This document shows, piece after piece, positions 25,032 through 32,857 of a DNA stretch of 60,179 bases. The stretch lies in the IMG/VR virus record IMGVR_UViG_3300031857_000191, positions 1 to 60,179 of that record, one strand, 5' to 3'. Source of the DNA: a virus. Position numbers and translations under genes: made by a program. Each line of letters starts with the position of its first letter. Position 1 is the first letter of the stretch. The notes beneath the pieces were generated by a model. The model saw only the letters and a list, made by a program, of their open reading frames with translations. It made no database searches and was not told the DNA's origin.

Positions 25032-25322
25032 TTATAATAAATAGTTTTGTACAGTAGGTATTTCTATTGTGTCATAAGTTGCTTCAAATATATCTGGTTT
25101 GCAAGGATAATACTCACCTTTCACCCCACGAATTATATAATCTCCTTTAGAACATTTCATATCACCTTCTAAAGTTGGAATTAACAAATATGGAGAACCA
25201 TCTTCTTCTTTTCCAATTTTAAATTTTTCTATATCACTAAGTGAGAAGATATCTAAACATCTGAAGTTTCCATCATATTGTACTGCTTCAATTACTACTG
25301 GTTTTTTTCTATACTTTGGCAT
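25032..25322 (-). CDS. Conserved phage protein of unknown function
   Basis: 96 residues. The start KYRKKPVVIEAVQYDG and the end GDYIIRGVKGEYYPCKPDIFEATY are the hallmarks of a small protein common in phages of many hosts. Function is not known. It abuts folE (gap of one base) and so is probably co-translated with it. Confidence 0.7.
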   Translation of the reverse strand: MPKYRKKPVVIEAVQYDGNFRCLDIFSLSDIEKFKIGKEEDGSPYLLIPTLEGDMKCSKGDYIIRGVKGEYYPCKPDIFEATYDTIEIPTVQNYLL

Positions 25323-25323
25323 A

Positions 25324-25959
25324 TTATTTCATTTTTGTTCCATTCACTTCAATAGCGTGTAAGAACTCTTCTCTAATTAAATTATCTTTCTCCATAAACA
25401 CACCACTAAATTTATTTGTAGTCATTGTAGATGGATGTTTGATACCTCTATGTGAACAACAAGTATGTTTACAAGCAATACTAACTGCTACAGATGGACA
25501 ATCCATTTTAGTAGATAAGTAATCATGAATTTGTTGTGTTAATGATTCTTGCATTTGTGGCCTACGAGAAAACCATTCAACAATTCTATTTAATTTACTT
25601 AACCCAATTACATTTTCACCTGGTACATAAGCTAATGTAGCAAATCCAGTAAATGCTAAGTTGTGATGAGCACACATACTAACGATAGGAATACCTGATT
25701 GGATTACTAATCCATTATAACCATCATCATTAGGGAATACAGTGATGTTTGGTTCATCAGTAATACTACCTACAATTAAATCTTTCAACCATGCTTTAGC
25801 TACACGACGAGGTGTATCTTCTGTTTGTCTATCTGCTTTATAATCAAATCCTACTGCTGTAAGAAACTGAGCATACGCCTCAGATGCATTCTCAATCATT
25901 TGCTCTACTTCTTCTGGTGTACGAGCTAAATTACCATTTGATTTTTTTAATAAATCCAT
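25324..25959 (-). CDS. folE: GTP cyclohydrolase I (FolE)
   Basis: 211 residues. Zinc and active-site motifs are present: VSMCAHHNLAFTGFATLAYVP (Cys and HH), NVIGLSKLNRIVEWFSRRPQ, QESLTQQIHDYL and the second Cys site CKHTCCSHRGI. Reaction: GTP to dihydroneopterin triphosphate plus formate, the first step to 7-deazaguanine. With QueD, QueE, QueC and DpdA nearby, the likely purpose is DNA base modification rather than folate. Compact operon: neighbours are one and two bases away. Confidence 0.95.
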   Translation of the reverse strand: MDLLKKSNGNLARTPEEVEQMIENASEAYAQFLTAVGFDYKADRQTEDTPRRVAKAWLKDLIVGSITDEPNITVFPNDDGYNGLVIQSGIPIVSMCAHHNLAFTGFATLAYVPGENVIGLSKLNRIVEWFSRRPQMQESLTQQIHDYLSTKMDCPSVAVSIACKHTCCSHRGIKHPSTMTTNKFSGVFMEKDNLIREEFLHAIEVNGTKMK

Positions 25960-25961
25960 AA

Positions 25962-26174
25962 TTAATCTTTTTTATTTTCGTTTAATTTAGCTATTTCTTT
26001 TTGATTTTCCAAAAGTTTTATAGCTACCATAGTATTAAATGTTGAGATTTGATCCCATAATTTATCTATTTCTCTTTTAGCTTTTTCTAATTGAATGTGT
26101 TGACGTATTTGTAAACCCATCAAAATAAATAAAGCTCCTATTAATAGGTGTTCTGGAGTTAATGTTATATTCAT
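25962..26174 (-). CDS. Small membrane protein with coiled coil
   Basis: 70 residues. One membrane span (about 7-23, HLLIGALFILMGLQI) then a charged helix (EKAKREIDKLWDQ, LLENQKEIAKLNENKKD). Its ATG overlaps the stop of the 31-residue gene above as ATGA. No family recognised. Confidence 0.55.
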   Translation of the reverse strand: MNITLTPEHLLIGALFILMGLQIRQHIQLEKAKREIDKLWDQISTFNTMVAIKLLENQKEIAKLNENKKD

Positions 26175-26266
26175 TTCAATTTATTTATTTGTCTAATCAT
26201 GTTTATAGCTCCAAATACTGATAGTATAGCTATAACAACATAACCCCATATAATTAATGTTTCCAT
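26171..26266 (-). CDS. Very small membrane protein (31 residues)
   Basis: The frame begins METLIIWGYVVIAILSVFGA and ends INKLK. It is essentially one membrane helix with a basic tail. It occupies the 90-base gap between queE and the 70-residue membrane protein and overlaps the latter by four bases (ATGA), the best evidence that it is translated. The pair resembles a two-component membrane unit, but its role is unknown. Confidence 0.45.
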   Translation of the reverse strand: METLIIWGYVVIAILSVFGAINMIRQINKLK

Positions 26267-26267
26267 A

Positions 26268-27104
26268 TTATACGTTTAATGTTTTATTCCAAGCTGCAAT
26301 ATGCAATCTAGTTAAACCTCTAAATCTATATTTCTTAGCCATTTCTAGACAGAATTGAGTACGCTCTTCAAAATCTTTAACATCATCTAATCCTGGCATA
26401 CAAACCACGTTGGCAAGAGGTATGCTAAATGGTATAACAAAGTCACGAAATAATTCTTTAACGTCTTCTTCATTAGATATAACAAATTTAAATTGATAAT
26501 TCTTATGTTCCATTATACGTTTAATAGCGTCAGGTACAATACGCTGTTTCTCAGTCATACCTGAATTAGCTAATTTAGGTGAACAATTGATTTGATCAAG
26601 CATAGTAAATAGCTTGTCTTCAATTTTAATAGTACCATTAGTTTCTATTTCATAGAATGGACTAACAGCATTATCAAGATGTCTAGATAACCAATAATTA
26701 GTAAAATTAACAATTGCTTCTTGATGTCCTTTAATTGTTGGTTCTCCACCTGTCCAAATAACATGAACTGTACCATTTAAAATATCATCATATACACCTT
26801 CATCTTTCCAACGATTAATTAGATAATCAAATTCTTTATCTTCACCTCTCCATAACCACTGAGATGTAGAATCACAAGTCCAAGTTGCTTTACCTTCAGC
26901 ATGTAAATCACCAACAAATATTTCTCCATCTTCTAGATTTTGATCTTTCATTAGTTGGTTAGTGAACGCTCTGCTCATACCGCAAGTTAGGTTACAAATA
27001 CCTAAACGAACAAAATATGATGGAATACCAGATGAAATCCCTTCACCTTGTATGCTATAAAAATCACTACTAATAAGTAGTTTATTTGGATCTATTTTGC
27101 TCAT
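26268..27104 (-). CDS. queE: Radical SAM 7-carboxy-7-deazaguanine synthase (QueE)
   Basis: 278 residues. YSIQGEGISSGIPSYFVRLG is the family N-terminal signature; C37 and C41 (ICNLTCGM) are followed by a third Cys only at C77 (TWTCDST), so the usual CxxxCxxC is split by an insertion of about 33 residues. WTGGEPTIKG is the SAM-binding motif; YEIETNGT and NCSPKLANSG are substrate-side motifs. Reaction: 6-carboxytetrahydropterin to CDG. The protein is co-directional with folE and queC. The inserted loop is unusual and may gate the cluster. Confidence 0.9.
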   Translation of the reverse strand: MSKIDPNKLLISSDFYSIQGEGISSGIPSYFVRLGICNLTCGMSRAFTNQLMKDQNLEDGEIFVGDLHAEGKATWTCDSTSQWLWRGEDKEFDYLINRWKDEGVYDDILNGTVHVIWTGGEPTIKGHQEAIVNFTNYWLSRHLDNAVSPFYEIETNGTIKIEDKLFTMLDQINCSPKLANSGMTEKQRIVPDAIKRIMEHKNYQFKFVISNEEDVKELFRDFVIPFSIPLANVVCMPGLDDVKDFEERTQFCLEMAKKYRFRGLTRLHIAAWNKTLNV

Positions 27105-27255
27105 TATTTTCTGTTTTAGGTGTTTCTACTTTTTTGAATTGGGCTTTATACTCAGATTTAGATGCATACTGAAATCTGTTACCTGCTTTTTGAAAAGCTT
27201 CTAGGTCACTAACTCTTGTAATAGTGCCTGTTTTTGTGTCTTTTAAACATTTCAT
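27082..27255 (-). CDS. Small protein overlapping queE
   Basis: 57 residues from the second ATG (MKCLKDTKTGTITRVSDLEA to NEQNRSK). A GGAGG sits five bases before that ATG, one of very few Shine-Dalgarno-like sites in the window, so I prefer it to the ATG at 27267, which would make 61 residues. The sequence (DTKTGTITRVSD..AFQKAGNRF) resembles short proteins found beside queE or queC in phages, but no function is known. It overlaps queE by 23 bases. Confidence 0.55.
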   Translation of the reverse strand: MKCLKDTKTGTITRVSDLEAFQKAGNRFQYASKSEYKAQFKKVETPKTENNEQNRSK

Positions 27256-27291
27256 AGTTTCCTCCATGTTTTTATATAATTAAAAATAATA

Positions 27292-27321
27292 TCAAAATTT
27301 AGGGGTTCCAAAAGGAACCCC
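27292..27321 (-). terminator. Probable terminator after queC
   Basis: GGGGTTCC/GGAACCCC stem with a TTTT loop, then TAAATTTT. The T-run is weak. It splits queC from the queE-folE group. Confidence 0.6.
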
Positions 27322-27382
27322 ATTAAATTTAAATGTGTTTTTGAGTCAGCACATAATCCTAAGGCATGTTCAATGACATGAA

Positions 27383-28213
27383 TCATATATTAGCTTTTTT
27401 ATGATCATTAAGTACTTTTTCTACTTCTGATTTTACTTCTTCCCACTTAACTATACGAATACCGTTTTCAAGTGTTTCACCATACATTACAGGATCAGGA
27501 CGGCCTAGTTTAATAAACGCTTCTACACGTTCTACTGATGCTGCTGATTTGTAATCTGATAACCATACAGTGTCTGATAGTTTAATTGGTTTATATGATG
27601 TATTTGTACGTTTATATACTTCATCAAATTCTAAGCCTAATGTGTTACATGCTGCTAATCCATCTTTTAATATACCAAACTTATCATCATTCAAATAAGG
27701 TGTATAATGGTATACTAATTCACTATCCCAGTTACCTACTTTAAATGCTTCAAAATCTACATCTCTAAATTCTTGTCTACAATCAGGATAAATAGCGTGG
27801 TCACCAGCGTGAATACCCATCGCAATAGCACATTGTTGTTTTTCACCTTTAGTTGCCTCAGATAAAGCAACAGCTTGAATTAGTGAAGAAAAAATCTTAT
27901 TACGATTAGGAACAACAGTTTCTTTCATATTGTCCTGCTCATAATGTCCCTCAGGAACATCTTTACCACCTTCAACTAAAGCTGAGTTAAGTAATTGTTG
28001 CAATCCATCTAATTTAATAATTTGATGTTTTACACTTTGTCCTTTAGAGTTTAAATATTCAACTAATGATTGTGCTCGTTCAAGTTCAATTCTATGTTTT
28101 TGACCATAATCAAAAGATAAAGCTGTTACTTGATAATCATTAGATAATAAGTGGATTAGTAATGTACTAGAATCCATTCCACCAGATAGACTTAATACTG
28201 CTTGTTTTTTCAT
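27383..28213 (-). CDS. queC: QueC-like 7-cyano-7-deazaguanine synthase lacking zinc cysteines
   Basis: 276 residues. The PP-loop SGGMDSSTLL, FDYGQKHRIE, VVPNRNKIFSS and GIHAGDHAIYPDCR identify QueC. The C-terminal metal site normally holds four Cys (SCY, then CxxCxxC before VERxEAF). Here the equivalent residues are S206, D220, S223 and S226 within TSYKPIK and SDYKSAASVERVEAF, so structural zinc cannot be bound the usual way. Canonical reaction: CDG via amide ADG to preQ0. Loss of zinc might alter stability or stop the reaction at an intermediate (inference). Confidence 0.88.
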   Translation of the reverse strand: MKKQAVLSLSGGMDSSTLLIHLLSNDYQVTALSFDYGQKHRIELERAQSLVEYLNSKGQSVKHQIIKLDGLQQLLNSALVEGGKDVPEGHYEQDNMKETVVPNRNKIFSSLIQAVALSEATKGEKQQCAIAMGIHAGDHAIYPDCRQEFRDVDFEAFKVGNWDSELVYHYTPYLNDDKFGILKDGLAACNTLGLEFDEVYKRTNTSYKPIKLSDTVWLSDYKSAASVERVEAFIKLGRPDPVMYGETLENGIRIVKWEEVKSEVEKVLNDHKKANI

Positions 28214-28223
28214 TTGTTTTAAA

Positions 28224-28523
28224 TTAAAATGGAAGAGTATTATCTTGTGTTTCGCTTACCTTCCGTTCAAGCGATTTTTTCTTTTTACTTTCATACCATT
28301 CACTATCTTCTTTAATAACAGTTCTATAGTCAGGATTGTTAAAAAATGATAATAAAAAGTTTTCAGTATATAAATTTACAGGTCCTGAATATACAGGATT
28401 TGATACTTGTCTAGTCTCGATTTTAGTTTTTTGGTTATGAGCATATGCTGCTACATGTTTACCAAGTTCTTTACCTGCTGCTCTTCCTAAGTAATCATAA
28501 AGTGAAAGCATATTATTTGACAT
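28224..28523 (-). CDS. Hypothetical protein beside DpdA
   Basis: 99 residues (MSNNMLSLYDYLGRAAGKEL to SETQDNTLPF), helical start and charged C-terminus with KKKKSLERK. No family recognised. Overlaps the DpdA gene by 11 bases, so it is coupled to it. The ending NTLPF resembles the acidic-hydrophobic tail of single-strand binding proteins, but the rest does not. Confidence 0.5.
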   Translation of the reverse strand: MSNNMLSLYDYLGRAAGKELGKHVAAYAHNQKTKIETRQVSNPVYSGPVNLYTENFLLSFFNNPDYRTVIKEDSEWYESKKKKSLERKVSETQDNTLPF

Positions 28524-29307
28524 AACTTTTAAATTTATTTACATTGAAGATAATGTCATCTAAGCGGTCAGATAAATCCATTTCAAAATAATGCTCTAGT
28601 TTATGTTCAGGTTTCCAACTAATGCCATTATCATTATATCTTTCACCTTCAGCTCCTACTAAAATTGGATTTGATGTATCTACTGATTTAATAAATTTCC
28701 AATCATTATAAGCCATAAATTCTTGTGGTAATGAACAACCTAATAAATGATGATAATAAGTAGGTCTAATAATATTACGTTCAACTAATTTTCTAATAAA
28801 CTCCATTCTGCCATACATTGATGCTTTTAATGGTTCTGTACCTGCGAATGTTGAATACATCTCTTGATAAGCACAACTTGAATGATTAAATGCTATATGA
28901 GTATATCCTAAATCAACTAATATTTGATATGTAGTGATCAACTCACCTATGTCTTGTCCTTGACAAACAGCCATTAAATTTACTTCTTCTGGGAGATGCT
29001 GTTTGTAATTAATCATCCAGCTTTTAGCATTACGAAGTGTTATTTTTGAATCATTCCAAGCATCAGGAACAATAAAAATATTAGGACGAATTAAATTAAT
29101 TTTTTCTAATAGATCTTCTGTTGTATGAGTTACTCCCTCAAACAACCCATTATCCATTATAATAAAACGTTTATCTAAACGTGATTTTTGAAAGAATAAT
29201 CTATATTGATCATACTGATCAATTAAATGAGGAAGACAATAATCATAATCATTCCATTCATACGCGTGATGCATTAAACCAAGAGGCAACTCATGACTTA
29301 CTTTCAT
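28513..29307 (-). CDS. DpdA-like DNA guanine transglycosylase
   Basis: 264 residues from the ATG at 29307; a longer frame would overlap the gene above by 86 bases. TGT-type barrel features: RFIIMDNGLFEG, FIVPDAWNDSKITLRNAKSW (with the Asp expected for the nucleophile), LMAVCQGQDIGELI (matching the VQG loop of tRNA transglycosylases) and HIAFNHSS. Known role of phage DpdA: exchange of guanine in DNA for a 7-deazaguanine base. It closes the pathway made by FolE, QueD, QueE and QueC in the same region. A tRNA enzyme would be longer. Confidence 0.75.
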   Translation of the reverse strand: MKVSHELPLGLMHHAYEWNDYDYCLPHLIDQYDQYRLFFQKSRLDKRFIIMDNGLFEGVTHTTEDLLEKINLIRPNIFIVPDAWNDSKITLRNAKSWMINYKQHLPEEVNLMAVCQGQDIGELITTYQILVDLGYTHIAFNHSSCAYQEMYSTFAGTEPLKASMYGRMEFIRKLVERNIIRPTYYHHLLGCSLPQEFMAYNDWKFIKSVDTSNPILVGAEGERYNDNGISWKPEHKLEHYFEMDLSDRLDDIIFNVNKFKSYVK

Positions 29308-29308
29308 A

Positions 29309-29521
29309 TTATTTATATTTATGTAACTTTTTTTTCCATTTATCAATCTGAAGTTGGCAATACCATTTACCCATGTTACTAGAGGCATTAGCATATCTTT
29401 TTTCCCATTCTGCTATTTTGTCAAATATAGGCCTATTAGCTTTATTAATAATATCTATATCATAATAGCTATTATTTTCAAGCATACCTTCTTCCCATTC
29501 TTCTTTTTTACTCTTACTCAT
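29309..29521 (-). CDS. Hypothetical charged small protein
   Basis: 70 residues, rich in Lys, Glu, Asn and Tyr (SKKEEWEEGMLENN to KWKKKLHKYK), no signal or membrane segment. It lies between queD (overlap of eight bases) and dpdA (one-base gap), so it belongs to the same translation unit. A small partner for base modification is possible but unsupported. Confidence 0.5.
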   Translation of the reverse strand: MSKSKKEEWEEGMLENNSYYDIDIINKANRPIFDKIAEWEKRYANASSNMGKWYCQLQIDKWKKKLHKYK

Positions 29522-29975
29522 ATATAGCTGTGTTTTTACTATTTTCCATAAATTCTACTCTCACAACTTTAACTCTACCACTAGTTTCTTCTTGAACAAA
29601 TGTGTTTAATTTCTCAAAAATATATTTTGCAAACTGTTCTGCTCCAACAGCTGGTAATACTCTAACTTGAGCTATTCCTAGTTTGTCCATTGTTTTAAAT
29701 CCACTAATACCTGGATCATCTTCAGCTACTATTAATGTATGATCAAACATATACTCCATCCATTCTTTAGGGCTCATATTATCAATAGTACCTTTAGCTC
29801 TTTTCATACCACCAAAGTCCCATACCCAATTTCTTTCATCTAATTCTCCTTCAAACCATACTCTGAATGATACACCATAACCATGAAGGAATCTACAGTG
29901 AGTACCTTCTGCTTTCCATTGACGGAATACACAACTGAATCCATCAAATAATTTTGTTGATTGAAATTTATTCAT
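29514..29975 (-). CDS. queD: QueD-like 6-carboxytetrahydropterin synthase, variant
   Basis: 153 residues. PTPS-fold motifs: SCVFRQWKAEGTHCRFLHGYG, WVWDFGGMKR, FDHTLIV and VRVEFMEN at the end. The catalytic Cys (C27) and first His of the HGH motif (H31) are kept, but HGH reads HGY and the upstream zinc His is Phe. Canonical role: dihydroneopterin triphosphate to 6-carboxytetrahydropterin. Variants of this wording may be an established sub-group; if not, metal binding is altered. Operon partner of dpdA. Confidence 0.8.
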   Translation of the reverse strand: MNKFQSTKLFDGFSCVFRQWKAEGTHCRFLHGYGVSFRVWFEGELDERNWVWDFGGMKRAKGTIDNMSPKEWMEYMFDHTLIVAEDDPGISGFKTMDKLGIAQVRVLPAVGAEQFAKYIFEKLNTFVQEETSGRVKVVRVEFMENSKNTAIYE

Positions 29976-29978
29976 ATA

Positions 29979-30464
29979 TTATTGTTTTTTAGGTCTACCC
30001 CTACGTTTTTGTATTGTTCTAAAGTCATAATTTGTCTTTATTAATGTATAAAGCTCTTTTAAGGTTCCATCAAAAGTTTCCATTTTCTTTTCCAAATCCT
30101 CTTTTTCTATTTCAAAAAGACTAGTCACAGCTTTAATGTAATCATCTAAACGTTGTGGCTCATCCTTTTCAAAATCCTTCATTAAACGTCTATAACGTTC
30201 TCTATATATAGTTTGAGATTCATGGCGTTTAGATGGATCACTAATATGGCCTGTTTTTTCTTCCATCTCAAGTAAGGCGTATTGTGCTTGCCAATAATAA
30301 GACGAAAAATCGAAATCCCCATTATCAATTCGGGCGTGTACAGCGTCCTTACTTGACAACGGAGATTTCTCTTTAAATTTTCGCCACCAGAAAAACTGGT
30401 TATATTTGAGTGGTTGTAGTTTGTTTAACTCTCTATTGATTGTTTCCTTTGAGTGTATTATCAT
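29979..30464 (-). CDS. Hypothetical protein with AT-hook-like tail
   Basis: 161 residues, helical and charged, ending QKRRGRPKKQ, where RGRP matches the AT-hook core that binds the minor groove of AT-rich DNA. The central part (about 60-120) has heptad-like repeats. One hook alone is weak evidence, though DNA binding would fit between modification and reductase genes. Confidence 0.5.
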   Translation of the reverse strand: MIIHSKETINRELNKLQPLKYNQFFWWRKFKEKSPLSSKDAVHARIDNGDFDFSSYYWQAQYALLEMEEKTGHISDPSKRHESQTIYRERYRRLMKDFEKDEPQRLDDYIKAVTSLFEIEKEDLEKKMETFDGTLKELYTLIKTNYDFRTIQKRRGRPKKQ

Positions 30465-30696
30465 AACCTGATTTAGACTTAAATATATCTATCTCTTCCT
30501 TGGTCGCCAAATATTTGTCTTGTACAATTTGGTTTCCTCGTTTATGTGTAGGTTCATATGGACAATGTCTACAACCATTGCCGCAGCATTGACCACGTTC
30601 TATATGGAAGAGAGCTGTAAATATTACTCGCTCACCTTCCGTATAGTAGTGAATATGTTCTATTAGTTTAGACAATCTCACAAGCACCTCCTGCAC
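30433..30696 (-). CDS. DUF5522-like cysteine protein
   Basis: 87 residues. TALFHIERGQCCGNGCRHCPYEPTHKRG carries four closely spaced Cys, the signature of small Bacteroidota proteins of the DUF5522 type. The cysteines probably bind metal. Function unknown. It overlaps the reductase stop by 29 bases, so the two may be co-translated, and a redox role linked to the reductase is conceivable. Confidence 0.65.
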   Translation of the reverse strand: MQEVLVRLSKLIEHIHYYTEGERVIFTALFHIERGQCCGNGCRHCPYEPTHKRGNQIVQDKYLATKEEIDIFKSKSGYDNTLKGNNQ

Positions 30697-32518
30697 AAGC
30701 TGCTTGGTCCATTAATGCTGTATTATCACTAAATTCAACAATTTTACTTAAATCAATATTATGTAAATGTTGAGCCATTTCATTGAATTGTTCTTCAGTG
30801 ATATCTTCAAATGGTGCTTGAGTATAAGTACCTCCAAAATAAGGTAATACTGATAGACCATTAAATGTGTCTTTATTATCCCACATCCATTGTCCTACTT
30901 GTTCCCATTCACCTTCTTGAATTGATACAGTTGCAGATACGTTGTTTGTGTTAGCACCTCTACGATGTCCTTTCTTAACCCATTGCATGTTAAATTTCTT
31001 AACACGCTCTAACATATCCATCACGTTTTCAGTTCTTAAAATTGATCCTTGTGGAGCACGTTGTGGTACTGAAATTACAGCTTGAATTGTTGGTTTGAAG
31101 AAATCATCTTCTACTAATTCTGGGTGGTTAGCTGCTAAGTAAGAGTAAATAGCTTCATTCTTACCTACACGAATACGTCTGATATAATAGTCATTATGCC
31201 AAGCGTGAATACCTGATGCTGTACCTAATACTAATGAACTAGTACCTGATGGTTTAACTGTAGTTACACGAGCTGCTTTATTAACACCAATTAATTCTGC
31301 TACTCTTGCATTTTCTTCTTTAGCTAAATCAGCCGCTTTCTTTAAATCGTAATTTAAAATTACACCTGATCCAATACCAGTCATACCAACACCTAATAAA
31401 GCGTCTTTTTCAGTTGTTTTTCTCCAAATATCTCTTAAATAATGGAAATCAGTGTATGCTGCTTGTAGTGTTCCTATAAATGCTCCTACTCTTACTCTTT
31501 CGTTTAAATCTTCTTGTGATTCAATATTTGAAACATTCACCTCACATAAGTTACAGAACTGATAAGAACGTAAAGCAATTTCACAGCATGGATTAGTTCC
31601 CCAATCTTTATCATTTGAAAAATAAATTCCTGGTTCACCTGAATTACTTAATTCAATTTTCTTCCATAATTTAAAAAATTCTTCTTCATCAATTTTATGA
31701 CGCATCACAACTGCTGAGTTATTTGCTCTTCCACGTTGTGGATTTTCTTCCCACCAATTTCCAAATTTGCATGTTAGCATATCTTCATCATCCAAGTTGA
31801 ATAATGAGATTAACGCTGCTCTTCTAATACCACCACTCAATACCGCATCTGCTATATGGCAAGCCATATCATGAGCTTCTACTGATGATATTCTATCACC
31901 ATTTTTCTTACGTTCAAATACTTTTTGTAAGTTAAATAAACATTCTTTTAATGGTTCAGGACCAGGTGCTTTACCACCTACAGTAATTAATTGAGCGCCT
32001 TTTGCTCTAATATCTCTAAAGTCAAATAATGGTAATGGAGCGCCTGTAAAATATGCTTTACATAACATACGAACAGCATCAGCCCATCCTTCAATACTGT
32101 CACCAATTAAGTAACGTTTTGATTTGATTGGTACTTTAATTTCTGGTAATTGTTCAATATGATGAGTTTGTACTGAGTAACCTACTCCACATCCGCTTAA
32201 CAGCAAAAACATTATTTCGCTGAAAGAACGCCAATCATCAATAGGCAGAAAACTGCAATTAAATATACGAGCATTATTAAGTTCAATGGGCTTACCCGCA
32301 AACTGTAAGCTACGCATTGACGGTAAAACCTTTTTATCATATACAAGTTTATAAGCTTCTTCAATTTCATTTTTTAACTGTGGAAATTTATTTTGGTGCA
32401 TTTCCTTGTTTCTAGTTACTAATTCTTCCCATGTTTCTCTTCTGTTTAATTCTGGTCTAAATTTGGCATACTTCATGTATGTGGTAATTTCAGATAGAAT
32501 TCCCTGTGTTACGTCCAT
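30668..32518 (-). CDS. nrdJ: Ribonucleotide reductase, class II (B12-dependent)
   Basis: 616 residues, monomeric RTPR type. RIFNCSFLPIDDW, LSGCGVGYSVQ, NPCCEIALRSYQFCNLCEVN (radical and active-site Cys with a catalytic Glu), SGGIRRAAL and TVKPSGTSSLVLGTASGIH are family motifs. The tail CAGGACEIV carries the reducing Cys pair. Known chemistry: ribonucleotides to deoxyribonucleotides using adenosylcobalamin, with no oxygen need. Its presence suggests the host makes or imports cobalamin, and the enzyme works in air or without it. Confidence 0.95.
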   Translation of the reverse strand: MDVTQGILSEITTYMKYAKFRPELNRRETWEELVTRNKEMHQNKFPQLKNEIEEAYKLVYDKKVLPSMRSLQFAGKPIELNNARIFNCSFLPIDDWRSFSEIMFLLLSGCGVGYSVQTHHIEQLPEIKVPIKSKRYLIGDSIEGWADAVRMLCKAYFTGAPLPLFDFRDIRAKGAQLITVGGKAPGPEPLKECLFNLQKVFERKKNGDRISSVEAHDMACHIADAVLSGGIRRAALISLFNLDDEDMLTCKFGNWWEENPQRGRANNSAVVMRHKIDEEEFFKLWKKIELSNSGEPGIYFSNDKDWGTNPCCEIALRSYQFCNLCEVNVSNIESQEDLNERVRVGAFIGTLQAAYTDFHYLRDIWRKTTEKDALLGVGMTGIGSGVILNYDLKKAADLAKEENARVAELIGVNKAARVTTVKPSGTSSLVLGTASGIHAWHNDYYIRRIRVGKNEAIYSYLAANHPELVEDDFFKPTIQAVISVPQRAPQGSILRTENVMDMLERVKKFNMQWVKKGHRRGANTNNVSATVSIQEGEWEQVGQWMWDNKDTFNGLSVLPYFGGTYTQAPFEDITEEQFNEMAQHLHNIDLSKIVEFSDNTALMDQAACAGGACEIV

Positions 32519-32593
32519 TTTGATTTATATATTTAAAAGTTAAGTGTACGATGTCATGCCACTTTTCAGTAGCTTTATTTTTATTTCCTTAAT

Positions 32594-32857
32594 TTAAAGT
32601 AATCGACTGTCTAATTCAGTCATCTGAATGTACAAAACAAAATCTTCAAAAATATCTTTAGGCACACCTTTAAGTGATAAAGCATGTTCTTGAAGAAGTG
32701 ATTCTGAAATCCTTTCACTAGTACCCTCTAATAATAATGGTTTAAAACCAGTAAAAACTTCATTAATTAACTTTGATTCATTCTCATCACCAAAGTCATC
32801 ATTATCTTGAAGATATTGATTCATCAATTCTTCAATTTTGGTTTTAGAGTATTCCAT
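32594..32857 (-). CDS. Hypothetical acidic protein
   Basis: 87 residues, acidic and probably all-helical (EYSKTKIEELMNQYLQDND to MTELDSRLL). No family recognised. It overlaps the next gene by 14 bases. The roughly 75-base gap to the reductase holds no clear feature. Confidence 0.5.
   Translation of the reverse strand: MEYSKTKIEELMNQYLQDNDDFGDENESKLINEVFTGFKPLLLEGTSERISESLLQEHALSLKGVPKDIFEDFVLYIQMTELDSRLL

Noticed and set aside
28513-29394. DpdA starting at 29394
   Set aside because: That start would overlap the upstream gene by 86 bases; the ATG at 29307 leaves a one-base gap and keeps all conserved parts.
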